DNA from: Anaerolineae bacterium
GTDB lineage: Bacteria > Chloroflexota > Anaerolineae > Promineifilales > Promineifilaceae
Assembly (NCBI GenBank): GCA_019637635.1
Contig: JAHBVI010000008.1
Location: 1-64,000, forward strand
Reading direction: 5' to 3'
DNA length: 64,000 nucleotides
The notes beneath the pieces were generated by a model. That model made no database searches. It was given only the letters and a program-made list of their open reading frames with translations, and had not been told where the DNA came from. The translations under genes were made by a program, and so were the position numbers. The first letter of the stretch is position 1. Every line of letters starts with the position of its first letter. Below are positions 36,986 to 45,768 of the stretch, in pieces.

Positions 36986-37579
36986 ACTTTATCCTGCAAG
37001 AGAAAACTCCACTAACTTGACGGTGTACGGCCGTGTGTATCTCAGCCGGGCCACTGGCTGGCTATGAAGGGGTTGTTGACCAGTATCTGTCCGGCAAAGT
37101 GCGCGTGGTGATTCTATGATTGTGTGAACCGGGCGACATGCCCCGTATAGGGCGCAGTCAGCCGCAGATAGAGCCAGAAAAGCGCCCATCAGCTCGCGCA
37201 ATTTGCATAATTACGCCTCCCATCTGGTTCGTGCCAGGGATAGATGACAGGCGGCACCCTGAGAATGACAGATATTATAAAACAAAAAGCTCTCGATCAA
37301 GTCGAGAGCTTTTTCATGGTTTGCCCGGTACGGGAGCGACGGGCCTGGATACCTCTCTGGGCGCAGGTGTATTGTGTTTACGCCGGGTGAAAACATATAC
37401 CATAACCATACCCTGCTGCGTCTGTTGGAGGATTGGGTGGGGGGAACGGCCGTGATAACAGCAAATGATCAACACAGCTGGCCGGCTCGTTCGCTTCAGA
37501 AGATTGGGCGATCAAAGCCGAGATGTTTATGCAACGCCCAGATGTTTATCTGAAAGCGCATATCTATGTAGAGCGCCAC
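36986..37579. other. 594-bp intergenic region with repeat copy A
   Basis: No credible gene. It holds the promoter side of the AGE operon, the first copy of the three-copy hairpin repeat (37284-37375) and octamers at about 37027 and 37446. A plus-strand open stretch around 37410-37480 (LLRLLEDWVGGTAV and on) may be a gene remnant but has no family signature. Confidence 0.5.
37284..37375. repeat. Three-copy interspersed repeat, copy A
   Basis: It starts with a perfect 13-bp hairpin (AAAAAGCTCTCGA / TCGAGAGCTTTTT, 37284-37314), which has an A-run on one side and a T-run on the other and could terminate transcription in both directions. This is followed by the conserved GGGAGCGACGGGCCTG and CCTCTCTGGG.GCAGGTGTATTG. 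It shares the downstream part with copy B and the hairpin with copies B and C. Confidence 0.8.
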
Positions 37580-38641
37580 TCATTGCAGTTGTTTGTTGTA
37601 ATGCGACAGGAGGGCCAATATGCCGGCCAGATTTTCCGGCCAATCAAGCGTCTCATGCGTTTTGAGTTCTATGGAGATACTGGGGATACCTTGCGTGGAC
37701 AGCCAGTCGCCGGCGTCGCCGGTGATGGGATAGTAGGCGAATCGTTCATGAACGGGATAACCGGAGGCGCTGCCAAAAATGGCTGCGAATTGCCTTGAAA
37801 GGCCATCTGTTTCCGGGCAACCGGCGATAAAAACGCCGTTGGCGGCGCTGTGCCAGAAGAGAACCAGCGCCGGCCTCGTTTCCAGGAAAAAATCGCGCAG
37901 GGCGCGGCTCTCCGGTTCGGAAAAGGGTTGACTGCCTCCGCTCACCGGCTGGTTGCGCCATACGGCCGTTGCCGACCATTGGCAGTCCCAGTTGCGGTTC
38001 AGGTCTACGTTACGGCCGTTAAACCGCCCCGGAAATGTGTCTTCGGCCAGATCCGCCACCAAAAAGCGGCCTTCGTTTTGGGTAACGGCAAACAAGCCAT
38101 CGGGATTGGCTACCGGGATGATGAAGAGGGTCACGTTGGTGGGGATTCGGTACGGCTGCGCAGTAAAGTAGTCCATTACCTGGTAGGCCAGCAGGATGGT
38201 GTTCCATTCATAACCGCCATGAATACCGCCCACAAAAACAATGGGGATAGGGCCGCTGCCAAAGCGATAACTGTAAATGGGCCGTCCTTCATACGAGGTG
38301 CCGATAATTTGGGGCAGATTGTCCGGCGTGGGGGTTGGGGGCAGTGTTGGCGATGGTTTTGTGGTCGGTATGGCCGCTGGTTTTTCGGTGATAGGAGGGG
38401 TGGTTGTGTCGGTAGGCGACGGCGCCAGGGCTGGCGCGGGGGTTGGTTCAAGGGTTGGGGTGAGGGTTGGGGGGAGGGGGTCTGTGGTGGGCGTGACAAT
38501 TGTTGGTGACGTCACGGCCGTGACCGGGGCAATAATCGTTGGCGGCAAAACTGCGGGTGGCGCTGCCTGGCAGGAAATCATCGCCCATAAAAGTAAAAGC
38601 AGAAGGATACGCTTTCTTTGCCATTTATACGGCCGTGCCAC
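37580..38641 (-). CDS. M14-family zinc carboxypeptidase-like lipoprotein
   Basis: A 353-residue predicted lipoprotein with a metallocarboxypeptidase fold. The GTG at 38641 is chosen because GGAG lies 6 nt upstream; an ATG at 38656 overlaps the upstream gene. A short signal ends in a lipobox-like MISC (Cys24), and residues 30-108 are a Thr/Pro linker. The M14 region (110-350) has a His141/Glu145 pair in GGIHGGYEW (one residue longer than classical HxxE), [10 protein letters not shown] (213-222), His264 in LFWHSAANG as third zinc ligand and Glu325 in ISIELKTHE as general base. It probably trims peptides or cell-wall peptides at the outer face. It follows a degenerate paralogue directly, with the start 5 nt before that gene's stop region, so they are cotranscribed. 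Confidence 0.85.
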   Translation of the reverse strand: MARPYKWQRKRILLLLLLWAMISCQAAPPAVLPPTIIAPVTAVTSPTIVTPTTDPLPPTLTPTLEPTPAPALAPSPTDTTTPPITEKPAAIPTTKPSPTLPPTPTPDNLPQIIGTSYEGRPIYSYRFGSGPIPIVFVGGIHGGYEWNTILLAYQVMDYFTAQPYRIPTNVTLFIIPVANPDGLFAVTQNEGRFLVADLAEDTFPGRFNGRNVDLNRNWDCQWSATAVWRNQPVSGGSQPFSEPESRALRDFFLETRPALVLFWHSAANGVFIAGCPETDGLSRQFAAIFGSASGYPVHERFAYYPITGDAGDWLSTQGIPSISIELKTHETLDWPENLAGILALLSHYNKQLQ

Positions 38642-38645
38642 ACCT

Positions 38646-39842
38646 TTACTCCACATCGTGCTGGAACACGGCCAGGATGCCAGCCAGATTATGTGCCCAA
38701 TCCATGCTGCTGTATTGGGGTAGCAAAATAGCAATGGCCGGGATACCCTGTTGTACCAGCCAGTTAGCGCCATCGCCGTTTAGTACCTGCCCGGTTACAT
38801 CCTCAAAATCGGCCACCGAATAACCGGCCGCCGCGCCATAAGCCGTGGCCAACGATTCGGAAGGCTGGTGGCGGGCGCCACAATTTCCCGGCGAAACCAG
38901 CCCGTTGTCTACCCTGGCTTCCCAAAAGATGACGGCCGCCGGATTCTTTTCCAGAATGAAATCGCGCAGGCTTTGTGTTTCCGGCTCGGAAAATGGGGCG
39001 GAACCGCCGCTGCCGGGCACCACATTACCCCGCCAGCGGGCATCCGACAGCCAGTTGCAATCCCAATTGCGGTTCAGGTCTACCCGGTTGGCATTGAGAC
39101 GGCCGTTTAACTGTCCTGGCGCGTTGGGGCTGTCCGGGTTGGCGGAGAGGATGACGTATATCGTCAGGTTGGGGGGAATGGCCGCCGGATTTTGCTCAAA
39201 ATGGGCGACCGTTTGCTGCGCCAGCGTTACCGTGCCGGGGGCAAAACCGGCGTGTAAGCCGCCAATAAAGATGATAGTTTGCGGCCCATTGCCAAACCGG
39301 ACGGCTTCAATGGGTTTGCCATTTACCGAATGGCCAATGACCAGATTCTCCGGCCCTGGGTCTATAGTGGGCGTCGGCGTTAGTGATGGCGGCGGGGTGA
39401 TGGTGGGCGGTGGCGTCCGGGTTGGCGACGCGGTTGGGGTGGGGGTTGGCGTCAAGGTGGGCGTGTGCGTAGGCTCAGGGGTGATGGTGAGGATGGGGCG
39501 GGGGGTAGGACTGGCGGTAGCTGTTGGCGTCAAGAGGGCGGTAGTGGTTATGGTGGGCGTAGGTGATGGGGGCAGGGTGGTCACGGCCGTACTCTCCGCA
39601 TCTCCTCTATCTGACACCACGTTCTGGGGAGTGGTCGCCCGCTCATTTTGCGGTCTCAGCAATACATACCCGGCCACCGCCCCGCCCAGCAAAAGCACCA
39701 GCAGCAGGTAGACGACCAGAGCCAGCAGGCCGCGTCGCCGCGCCGGTTTTGGCCTGGCACCAATCTGTTCAATCTGCCGACCGCACTGTCCACAAAAGGC
39801 AGCGCCCTCAGCCACTTGGTGACCACAATTGGGGCAAAACAT
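38646..39842 (-). CDS. Zinc-ribbon membrane protein with degenerate M14-like domain
   Basis: A 398-residue protein starting at ATG 39842 (the frame extends into an upstream inverted repeat that is not credible coding). Residues 1-25 are a double-CxxC zinc ribbon ([16 protein letters not shown]), 35-58 a transmembrane helix, 65-150 a Thr/Pro linker (outside), then an M14-like domain. The domain aligns with its downstream neighbour ([49 protein letters not shown]), but the zinc-ligand Glu is replaced (HAGFA), the third ligand His is Glu, and the catalytic Glu is Leu. It is therefore probably a non-catalytic, ligand-binding paralogue. It belongs to the run of zinc-ribbon genes from 38.6 to 45.4 kb. 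Confidence 0.85.
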   Translation of the reverse strand: MFCPNCGHQVAEGAAFCGQCGRQIEQIGARPKPARRRGLLALVVYLLLVLLLGGAVAGYVLLRPQNERATTPQNVVSDRGDAESTAVTTLPPSPTPTITTTALLTPTATASPTPRPILTITPEPTHTPTLTPTPTPTASPTRTPPPTITPPPSLTPTPTIDPGPENLVIGHSVNGKPIEAVRFGNGPQTIIFIGGLHAGFAPGTVTLAQQTVAHFEQNPAAIPPNLTIYVILSANPDSPNAPGQLNGRLNANRVDLNRNWDCNWLSDARWRGNVVPGSGGSAPFSEPETQSLRDFILEKNPAAVIFWEARVDNGLVSPGNCGARHQPSESLATAYGAAAGYSVADFEDVTGQVLNGDGANWLVQQGIPAIAILLPQYSSMDWAHNLAGILAVFQHDVE

Positions 39843-39851
39843 AAACTTTCT

Positions 39852-39895
39852 TGAATGAAAATAGTTGGCCGGTGCCGACCAACTATTTTCATTCA
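39852..39895. repeat. Inverted repeat across the stop of the TolB-like gene
   Basis: 17-bp perfect arms (39852-39868, 39879-39895; TGAATGAAAATAGTTGG and its complement) with a 10-nt loop. It includes the stop codon of the upstream gene (39889-39891) and ends 10 nt before the start of the next gene. It could form a terminator-like hairpin or tune readthrough in the zinc-ribbon cluster. Confidence 0.75.
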
Positions 39896-42222
39896 TCACT
39901 ATCGCTAAACAACCGGCCCCAGGTCAGGGGGCCAACAACGCCGTCTACGGTCAGGCCATGGGTTTGTTGGAACGCTTTCACGGCCGTTTCCGTCTGCGGG
40001 CCAAAGATGCCATCCACCGGGCCAACCTGGTTGTACCCCAGGCTAACCAATTTTTGCTGCAAAAGTCTCACGTCCTCACCGGCCAGGTAAGGGGTACTCA
40101 GATAAAGCGACCGGCTCAAAAAAGGCAGGCGGAACACATCCATATTGCCGGTGCGCGCCGACTGAAATAGCAGCCAGAGGCCATCGGGCGAAAAGATGGG
40201 AAACCAATTCCCGCTGGTATGGTTGGTTAATTGGCGCAGGTCGCTGCCGTCGCGGCGCATGGCGTATATCTCATAATGGCCGCTGCGGTCGCTCTCAAAG
40301 GCAATCCATTCACCGTTCGGCGAAAAGGCAGGGGAGGCATCGCGGCCAGGGCTGAAGGTGAGGCGCTGCGGGTTACGGCCGTCCACGTCCATCACATATA
40401 TCTCATAATCCCCATCCCGGCTGGAGTAAAAGGCAATGTGCTGACCATCCGGTGAAGGGGAAGCAAACCCATCAAAGGCGGAATGGTCGGTCAGGCGTGT
40501 TTGCGTCCCGTCCAATCGGCCCAGGTACACCTCATGGTTGCCATGCCGGTCGGTGGAAAAGATAAAACTACGGCCGTCCGGCAGCCAGCGCGGGAAGTAG
40601 TCGTCACCGGGCGTGTTGGTCAATCGTTGCACCACCGCCCCCGTCAGCGCATTCAGCAGGTAAATATCCATATTGCCGTTTAGATCAGAGGCCACCAAAA
40701 TGGTCAGACCATCGGCTGAAAAATGGGGCTGGTGAAAGTTGGCGTTGGCCTGGGTAATCTGGCGCATCTGCCCGCCGCCGTTGGGGTCTACCTCGACGAT
40801 GCGCCAGTAGCCGTCAATCTCGGCGGAGACGAGTAGACGCTGCTGGTCAGGCGAGAGAGCGGGCGTGTAGTCGGCGTAGGTGGCAAACGTCAATGGCAGC
40901 AGGCCGGCCCCGGTTAAGGGCATGATGGGGCTGGTGGGCACGGCCGTATCACCCGCTGCCGGATTAGCCGCAGTTGTGGCAATGGCCCAGGAAGGGTAAC
41001 TGCCCCGTTCCATGAGCAGACGCGGGCTGCCGCCATCCGCATCCATGATGTAGATGTCGGCTGTGCCATCTGCCTGTTCGACGGTAAAGACGATGTGCGC
41101 ACCGTCGGCCGACCAGACCGCGCCCCAATCTTCCAGGGGGCTGTTGTAGAGCAGACGCGGGTTACGGCCGTCGGCGTCCATCACAAAAATCGCCGGGTTG
41201 CCGCGGCTTTCCCTTTCGGAGACGTAAACGATTTGCGTCCCGTCGGGCGACCATTCCGGCGAATACTCGTCCACCTGACTGTTGGTCAGCCGCTGGCGAT
41301 TACGGCCGTCCACGTCGGCGGCATAAATTTGCCAGTATGATCCCTGGCTGGCATTAAATACCAGCCGGTTGTGGATGCCCCAACTGGTATGCCCTTCCCG
41401 CTCGGTCGTCGTCGTGACGCGCCGCACGTTAGAGCCGTCGGCGTTCATGATGTAAATATCGGCATCGCCGCTGCGCCCGGATTGGAAGGTGATTTGGGAC
41501 CCGTCCGGCGCCCAGGTGGGCAGGCGGTCATTAGCCGGATCATTGGTCAGGCGAGTTTGCTGACTGCCATCGCGATTCATCACGTAAATTTCCGGGTTAC
41601 CATCGCGGGTGGACTCAAAAAGGATGCGACGGCCGTCCGGCGAGACGCGCGGATATTGGTCGTCGCTGGTATTGTTGGTCAGCCGCCGCAGGTTACTGCC
41701 GTCGCTGTGCATAATGTAAATCTCAAAGTTGCCACTGCGGTTGGACTGGAAAACGATCTCGTCCGGCAAGGAAGTAGGCATTGGCGGCGGCAGCGGTGTG
41801 GGCGAGTGGGCAGGCGTGGGCGGTGGCGTGACGGTGGGGAAAATGGCGGCGGTGGTTAAGCGGGTGGATGTGGGCACGGCCGTGTTCGTGGCCAGGGCAA
41901 CAGGCATTTCAGTGACAGCGACGGCAACGACTGGCTGTTCTGGTTGTGCCTGCGTAACGGCCGTTGGCGAAGAAGCGGGGCGCACCGTCGTCGGCCTGGC
42001 TGATGGTTGCAGCCGAGGCCACACCACAAACCAGCCAACTGCCAGCAGCGCCAGCAGCATCAGCAAGGAAGCGGCTATCGTCACCCCGGCCCGCCGTCTG
42101 GCCGGCGACGGCGCTGCCGGTAGTGGCGGCAGCAGCGGCATTTCACGGCCACAAATGCCACAAAACCGTGCTTCCACCTCATTTGGCTGCCCACATTGTG
42201 GGCAATACTTTTGCTGAGTCAT
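39889..42222 (-). CDS. Zinc-ribbon membrane protein with TolB-like beta-propeller and peptidoglycan-binding domain
   Basis: A 777-residue protein (ATG 42222 preferred over an upstream TTG). N-terminal zinc ribbon ([17 protein letters not shown]; 1-30), a transmembrane helix (about 48-68), a Pro/Thr linker to about 165, then about 11-12 PD40/WD40-like blades of the TolB type ([48 protein letters not shown] and on), forming one or two propellers outside the membrane. The C-terminus (about 705-770) is a PG_binding_1 domain ([38 protein letters not shown]). Cytoplasmic zinc ribbon, external propeller and wall-binding end suggest a surface protein linking the cell wall to a cytoplasmic partner; the partner is unknown. 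Confidence 0.88.
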   Translation of the reverse strand: MTQQKYCPQCGQPNEVEARFCGICGREMPLLPPLPAAPSPARRRAGVTIAASLLMLLALLAVGWFVVWPRLQPSARPTTVRPASSPTAVTQAQPEQPVVAVAVTEMPVALATNTAVPTSTRLTTAAIFPTVTPPPTPAHSPTPLPPPMPTSLPDEIVFQSNRSGNFEIYIMHSDGSNLRRLTNNTSDDQYPRVSPDGRRILFESTRDGNPEIYVMNRDGSQQTRLTNDPANDRLPTWAPDGSQITFQSGRSGDADIYIMNADGSNVRRVTTTTEREGHTSWGIHNRLVFNASQGSYWQIYAADVDGRNRQRLTNSQVDEYSPEWSPDGTQIVYVSERESRGNPAIFVMDADGRNPRLLYNSPLEDWGAVWSADGAHIVFTVEQADGTADIYIMDADGGSPRLLMERGSYPSWAIATTAANPAAGDTAVPTSPIMPLTGAGLLPLTFATYADYTPALSPDQQRLLVSAEIDGYWRIVEVDPNGGGQMRQITQANANFHQPHFSADGLTILVASDLNGNMDIYLLNALTGAVVQRLTNTPGDDYFPRWLPDGRSFIFSTDRHGNHEVYLGRLDGTQTRLTDHSAFDGFASPSPDGQHIAFYSSRDGDYEIYVMDVDGRNPQRLTFSPGRDASPAFSPNGEWIAFESDRSGHYEIYAMRRDGSDLRQLTNHTSGNWFPIFSPDGLWLLFQSARTGNMDVFRLPFLSRSLYLSTPYLAGEDVRLLQQKLVSLGYNQVGPVDGIFGPQTETAVKAFQQTHGLTVDGVVGPLTWGRLFSDSDE

Positions 42223-42234
42223 GCTGTGCCCGGT

Positions 42235-42268
42235 AGATTGGCTCAATGTTTGTAGATTGACCCAATCT
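42235..42268. repeat. Inverted repeat after zinc-ribbon membrane gene
   Basis: 13-nt arms with one mismatch (AGATTGGCTCAAT / ATTGACCCAATCT), 8-nt loop, directly behind the stop codon of the gene at 42268. It is made of the AGATTG word found in the other intergenic repeats; it may terminate or attenuate transcription before the TolB-like gene. Confidence 0.55.
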
Positions 42269-42996
42269 TACGCTGGGAATTCCATTGTTTTATCAGAAGC
42301 AACTTCTGTGTCTGACTTTAATGCATGACCGCAGTAACCACAATAGCTCATCGCCGCCTGATTCAAAAGGCCGCAGTGCAAACAGGCCCGCTGCCCACTA
42401 TCCACCTTTGGCGTGTCCATACGGATGCTGCCCAACCAGCCGGGCAAGGCATCATAAATCACCTTGCCCGCCCAACTCAGCAGAATGATGGCCAGGATCA
42501 CGAGTATCACCCGCAGCGCCAGAATAAAATCGCGGGGGTCATCTACCAGTTCGATGATCACCGGCAGGAGCGCCCGGTAAGCCAGGGATAGCAATACCAC
42601 ATAAATGATGCCCACCAGCGCGGGCGTCAGGGAGGCCAGGGAAGGAAAAGCCGACGCCCAACCGATGCGCACTGTTTGCGTATACCCGATGAGCAAAACA
42701 AATGCCGCTGCATAGGCGATGAAGGTGATCAGTTGTTCTACGGCAAAGGGAACCTCTGGAATAAGCAACCCTTCCACAAAGGAAAGGTTGACCAGGATGC
42801 TACGCAACAGCCAGATCAGCAACAGGGCAATAAACAGTCGGGCCGTAGCGATGCCCAATTGTCGTCGCATGAAGTTGGTGGGCGAGACGGCCGTCTCGCC
42901 ACTGCCCGCCACCTGTCCGGCCAATTCCTGGCCACAACTAATACAAAAGCGGCTTTCGGGGCTGTTTGGGGTGTTGCAATTGGTACAGATAATCAT
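42268..42996 (-). CDS. Multi-pass membrane protein with N- and C-terminal zinc ribbons
   Basis: A 242-residue integral membrane protein. N-terminal zinc ribbon (CTNCNTPN, FCISCGQE; 4-24) and C-terminal zinc ribbon (CLHCGLLN, YCGYCGHA; about 206-226) flank four hydrophobic helices (about 52-72, 82-106, 118-142, 158-182). With an even number of helices both ribbons would lie in the cytoplasm. I do not recognise a named family. It is in the middle of a co-oriented series of zinc-ribbon genes; the ribbons may be protein-protein docking sites shared by the products. Confidence 0.8.
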   Translation of the reverse strand: MIICTNCNTPNSPESRFCISCGQELAGQVAGSGETAVSPTNFMRRQLGIATARLFIALLLIWLLRSILVNLSFVEGLLIPEVPFAVEQLITFIAYAAAFVLLIGYTQTVRIGWASAFPSLASLTPALVGIIYVVLLSLAYRALLPVIIELVDDPRDFILALRVILVILAIILLSWAGKVIYDALPGWLGSIRMDTPKVDSGQRACLHCGLLNQAAMSYCGYCGHALKSDTEVASDKTMEFPA

Positions 42997-43152
42997 GGTT
43001 TCCTCCTTATTTTTATCTATTTTCAGGCGCTAACAAAGGATATTGTTATTTGCCCTGAATGCTTCTGATGGTTTTGGGCGACAGCCACTCACTGGGCGAC
43101 TGTTTTTCGTAAGCGGCATCCATCGGGCGCGTGCCAATGGATGCGTTCACAA

Positions 43153-44004
43153 CTAATTGAGGTGATGGCCACACTCCGTACAAAAGGCGGCGCCCTCCGT
43201 CAACAACGCACCACAGACCGGGCAGGCGGCTGGTGCGGGTAGTGGTGATGGTTCGTCAGGTAGGCTGATTACGGCCGTGTCCTCTTCAGCCTCCATCGCT
43301 ACATCTGGCGCATCTATGTCGCTGGCAGGCGGGAATGGATCAGGTACGGCCACTTCGGCGGCGCTCAGTGCAAGCGTGTCCCCAACTCCAGCCGCCTCTT
43401 CAGCTTTTGCTTCAGGCGTGACTACCTTGTGCCCACACTCTGTGCAAAAGAGTGCATCTGGCAACAAGGGTACACCGCAATGGGGGCAGGGGTTGGAAAC
43501 CGGGGTTGCCGCCGCCGCGAGCGGCACGCTCTGGCCGCAGTTGGCACAAAACCGCGCCCCAGGCTGCAACGGGGCGTGGCAGTGCGGGCAGGCCAGCCCG
43601 GTGGGCGGCGGCACGTCTATGGCTCGCGCACCGCATACCTGGCAGAAATTGTCCTGCGGCGCAACCTGGCCATGCCCGTTAGGGCAGATGTGGCCGTATT
43701 GGATGCCGGCCACGGCCGCGTCCACAAAAACCTCTGCCTTGATGCGCTCAATTTCCTGTTCATGCGCTGAAATTTGGGCAAATACCGCTGCCAGCCGGTC
43801 GCAGGCTGCTTTTAGCTCCGGCTGGGCCACCTGTTCTTGCTGGTACAGGGTATAGGCCACCCGCCCCACCTGGGTATACACCTTCTCCGTCTCCTGGTTC
43901 AATGACCGGATTTTGAGTTGTATGGCCTGTGTCCGCCGCAGTTTATCGGCTTCAAACGCCGCCTTGCCTGCCCCCGAACGCACCCGATTAAAAAAATCAC
44001 TCAT
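43153..44004 (-). CDS. Soluble coiled-coil protein with four zinc ribbons
   Basis: A 283-residue protein. Residues 1-95 are a charged helical region with coiled-coil character (IRSLNQETEKVYTQVGRVAY, ISAHEQEIERIKAEVF). Four treble-clef-like ribbons follow: CPNGHG/FCQVCGA (about 107-128), CPHCHAPL/FCANCGQ (about 138-157), CPHCGVPL/FCTECGH (about 172-193), and, after an acidic spacer (200-255), CPVCGALL/FCTECGH at the C-terminus. There is no membrane segment. It is probably a cytoplasmic scaffold for the adjacent membrane zinc-ribbon proteins; no enzymatic motif is seen. Confidence 0.82.
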   Translation of the reverse strand: MSDFFNRVRSGAGKAAFEADKLRRTQAIQLKIRSLNQETEKVYTQVGRVAYTLYQQEQVAQPELKAACDRLAAVFAQISAHEQEIERIKAEVFVDAAVAGIQYGHICPNGHGQVAPQDNFCQVCGARAIDVPPPTGLACPHCHAPLQPGARFCANCGQSVPLAAAATPVSNPCPHCGVPLLPDALFCTECGHKVVTPEAKAEEAAGVGDTLALSAAEVAVPDPFPPASDIDAPDVAMEAEEDTAVISLPDEPSPLPAPAACPVCGALLTEGAAFCTECGHHLN

Positions 44005-44065
44005 ACTATGCCTCCGTTAATCTTTATTGGTCGCTACGTGAAGCATCCGGGGCTGCCCGTCATCA

Positions 44066-44527
44066 TCACGGCAAACGTTGTTCTATAATAGTCGCCGTGC
44101 GGCGGGTATTCTCCTCAATATCCAACAGCACCGAAATACTTTCGCCAATGACCCGCCAGAAGATGTAAATAACCCCAGCCCAAATGAGCGAGCCTACCAG
44201 CAGGCCCAGCGCCGTAAAGAAAGAATCAGCGAGACCAACAAAAAAGCCACCAACACCTCCTAGAACCGCCAGACCGGCGAAGATATACGCCAGCAGTCGG
44301 CAGAAAGCAGCGATGCCGCGCAGGGCAGCAAACTTGCTTTCCACGCGGACTGAGGAAGGGGCCACGGGCATACCCCCCATTCGCGGCGGCGTAACTGGCG
44401 GCACGTCAGGGGGTGGCGGGTCGGTCAAGGCCGTTGCCACCCGCTCCAGTTTGCTACCACACTGCTTACAAAAATTGACCGTCCCCACATTCTCCGCCCC
44501 ACAGTTCTGACATTGAATTGTGTTCAT
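44066..44527 (-). CDS. Zinc-ribbon membrane protein (small)
   Basis: A 153-residue protein starting at ATG 44527, with GGAGG 7 nt upstream. N-terminal zinc ribbon (CQNCGAEN, FCKQCGSK; 6-26), a Pro-rich linker (30-55), two transmembrane helices (about 68-95 and 103-125) and an amphipathic tail (EENTRRTATIIEQRL). Same architecture class as its neighbours. Function unknown. Confidence 0.8.
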   Translation of the reverse strand: MNTIQCQNCGAENVGTVNFCKQCGSKLERVATALTDPPPPDVPPVTPPRMGGMPVAPSSVRVESKFAALRGIAAFCRLLAYIFAGLAVLGGVGGFFVGLADSFFTALGLLVGSLIWAGVIYIFWRVIGESISVLLDIEENTRRTATIIEQRLP

Positions 44528-44548
44528 CCACAACCTCCTATGAATCAT

Positions 44549-44575
44549 GGTGGCTGGTGACTGATACCAGCCACC
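44549..44575. repeat. Intergenic inverted repeat (GGTGGCTGGT type)
   Basis: 10-bp perfect arms (GGTGGCTGGT / ACCAGCCACC), 7-nt loop, followed by further degenerate copies of the word (accaaccaccagctactaacc). It lies between two zinc-ribbon genes of the cluster. Confidence 0.6.
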
Positions 44576-44628
44576 AACCACCAGCTACTAACCACTATGT
44601 TGTGCCGATAAATCAGTCATCTGGGTCA

Positions 44629-45366
44629 TCATTGTTTATAACCGCAAGTGGGGCAGAATTTGGCCTGGGGGCTTAACTGCGTACCGCAGTTGGCGCAAAA
44701 GGCCGTCTGAACTGGCGCCACCTGTGGCGGAGAGTAGCTATTTTTCTGCCGGTAATACCAGAACCCGCCGCCCAATCCACCCAATACCAATACGATAAGG
44801 AAAAAGGTGGCAAAACCTGACCCGCTTTTTTCGGTCAGCACGGCATTCATACGGCCGTTGGCATTCGCCCACTGCACCGTGCCGTTATTGAGTTTCTCAC
44901 CGTTGCTGGAAATGATTTCACCGCCCTGCAGCGTCAACGTATCACTGTTGGCGCCCACCAGATTGCGGGATCCGAAATAGGAGAAGTTGATTTGCCGACG
45001 GCCGTCAACCTCTGTTGCTGTGATCGTGGCGTTATCTTCAAACACGATCTCATTCAGCAGTTCTAAGCCTTCGCTCTCGACTTCGAACGTATATATCAGG
45101 GTGGCATCTTCGCGGCTGGAGTTCCACTTAACCTGCGCGCCTTCTGCTTCCCATTCAGCGACCTGCTGCGCGATCTCGGCTTCAAGCGATTCGGGCGAGG
45201 CGGCCAATAGGGCCACCAGATCAGCCGGAAAGCGAATTTCCATCTCTGCTTTCCAGGCTTCGTCGCGGTAAAACGTGACGCGCCGGTCAATATCCGCGCC
45301 GCAGCCAGCCAGGATAAACGTCACCGCTATTAAAAAATAGAGGAAAAGAGAAGATTGTTTTGGCAC
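44629..45366 (-). CDS. Lipoprotein with C-terminal membrane helix and zinc ribbon
   Basis: A 245-residue protein. The GTG at 45366 is preferred because AGGAGGG lies 4-5 nt upstream. A signal peptide ends in a lipobox LAGC (about residue 22). The extracellular part (25-180) is beta-rich and resembles DUF3153-like lipoprotein domains (VTFYRDEAWKAEMEIRFPAD at its start). A transmembrane helix (about 190-208, FATFFLIVLVLGGLGGGFWY) is followed by a C-terminal zinc ribbon (FCANCGTQ, FCPTCGYK) in the cytoplasm. It is the first gene of the zinc-ribbon series on this strand and reads away from ECF operon 2. Confidence 0.8.
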   Translation of the reverse strand: MPKQSSLFLYFLIAVTFILAGCGADIDRRVTFYRDEAWKAEMEIRFPADLVALLAASPESLEAEIAQQVAEWEAEGAQVKWNSSREDATLIYTFEVESEGLELLNEIVFEDNATITATEVDGRRQINFSYFGSRNLVGANSDTLTLQGGEIISSNGEKLNNGTVQWANANGRMNAVLTEKSGSGFATFFLIVLVLGGLGGGFWYYRQKNSYSPPQVAPVQTAFCANCGTQLSPQAKFCPTCGYKQ

Positions 45367-45582
45367 GATAACCCTCCTGCACCAATGCACGATGCTACCG
45401 GTCATCCATTCGATTTCTGGTATCAGGAACAGCGCCAGTTCCGAAATAAAGGTCGAAAGTGATTTGCCTGGATGAAGGGTATGACTATATTGGCAATAAG
45501 CAGTTTAATGGAACTACTGTTTTTGCTCACGTGACAATGCTCATGTAATTGTAATGATCTAATCTGTACATCAAAGTTAAGG

Positions 45583-45621
45583 GTCACGGCCGTATCCATC
45601 AACTGTGGATACGGCCGTGAC
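45583..45621. repeat. Perfect hairpin containing two ACGGCCGT octamers
   Basis: 16-bp perfect arms (GTCACGGCCGTATCCA and its complement) with a 7-nt loop, followed by TTTTGT on the plus strand. It lies in the 402-bp region between two divergent operons, where a terminator is not expected; it may insulate them or regulate one of them. The rest of the gap shows no gene. Confidence 0.75.
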
Positions 45622-45702
45622 TTTTGTCACTGGCACACGTTACCTCCCACTACCCATTATTATCCCGTCCCGTGCGCCGTTTCTTACATCTGTTTCGGCT
45701 TC

Positions 45703-45731
45703 TTTTCATGGGCAGCAGCATCCTCTATAAT
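45703..45731 (+). promoter_or_regulatory. Possible sigma-70-type promoter for ECF operon 2
   Basis: TTTTCA (45703-45708), 17-nt spacer and a perfect TATAAT (45726-45731), about 38 nt before the ATG at 45769. By-eye match only; the -35 box is weak. Confidence 0.35.
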
Positions 45732-45768
45732 CTTTGCCATCAAACTGCACACACCGGCAAAGGCGACC

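Noticed and set aside
37330..37350. GGGAGCGACGGG in the repeat copies as a tRNA 3' end read on the minus strand
   Set aside because: No cloverleaf or TPsiC arm can be drawn upstream in any of the three copies.
37211..37396. Short similar peptides on the minus strand of repeat copies A and B
   Set aside because: The similarity comes from the shared DNA repeat with its hairpin; no start or ribosome site is conserved.
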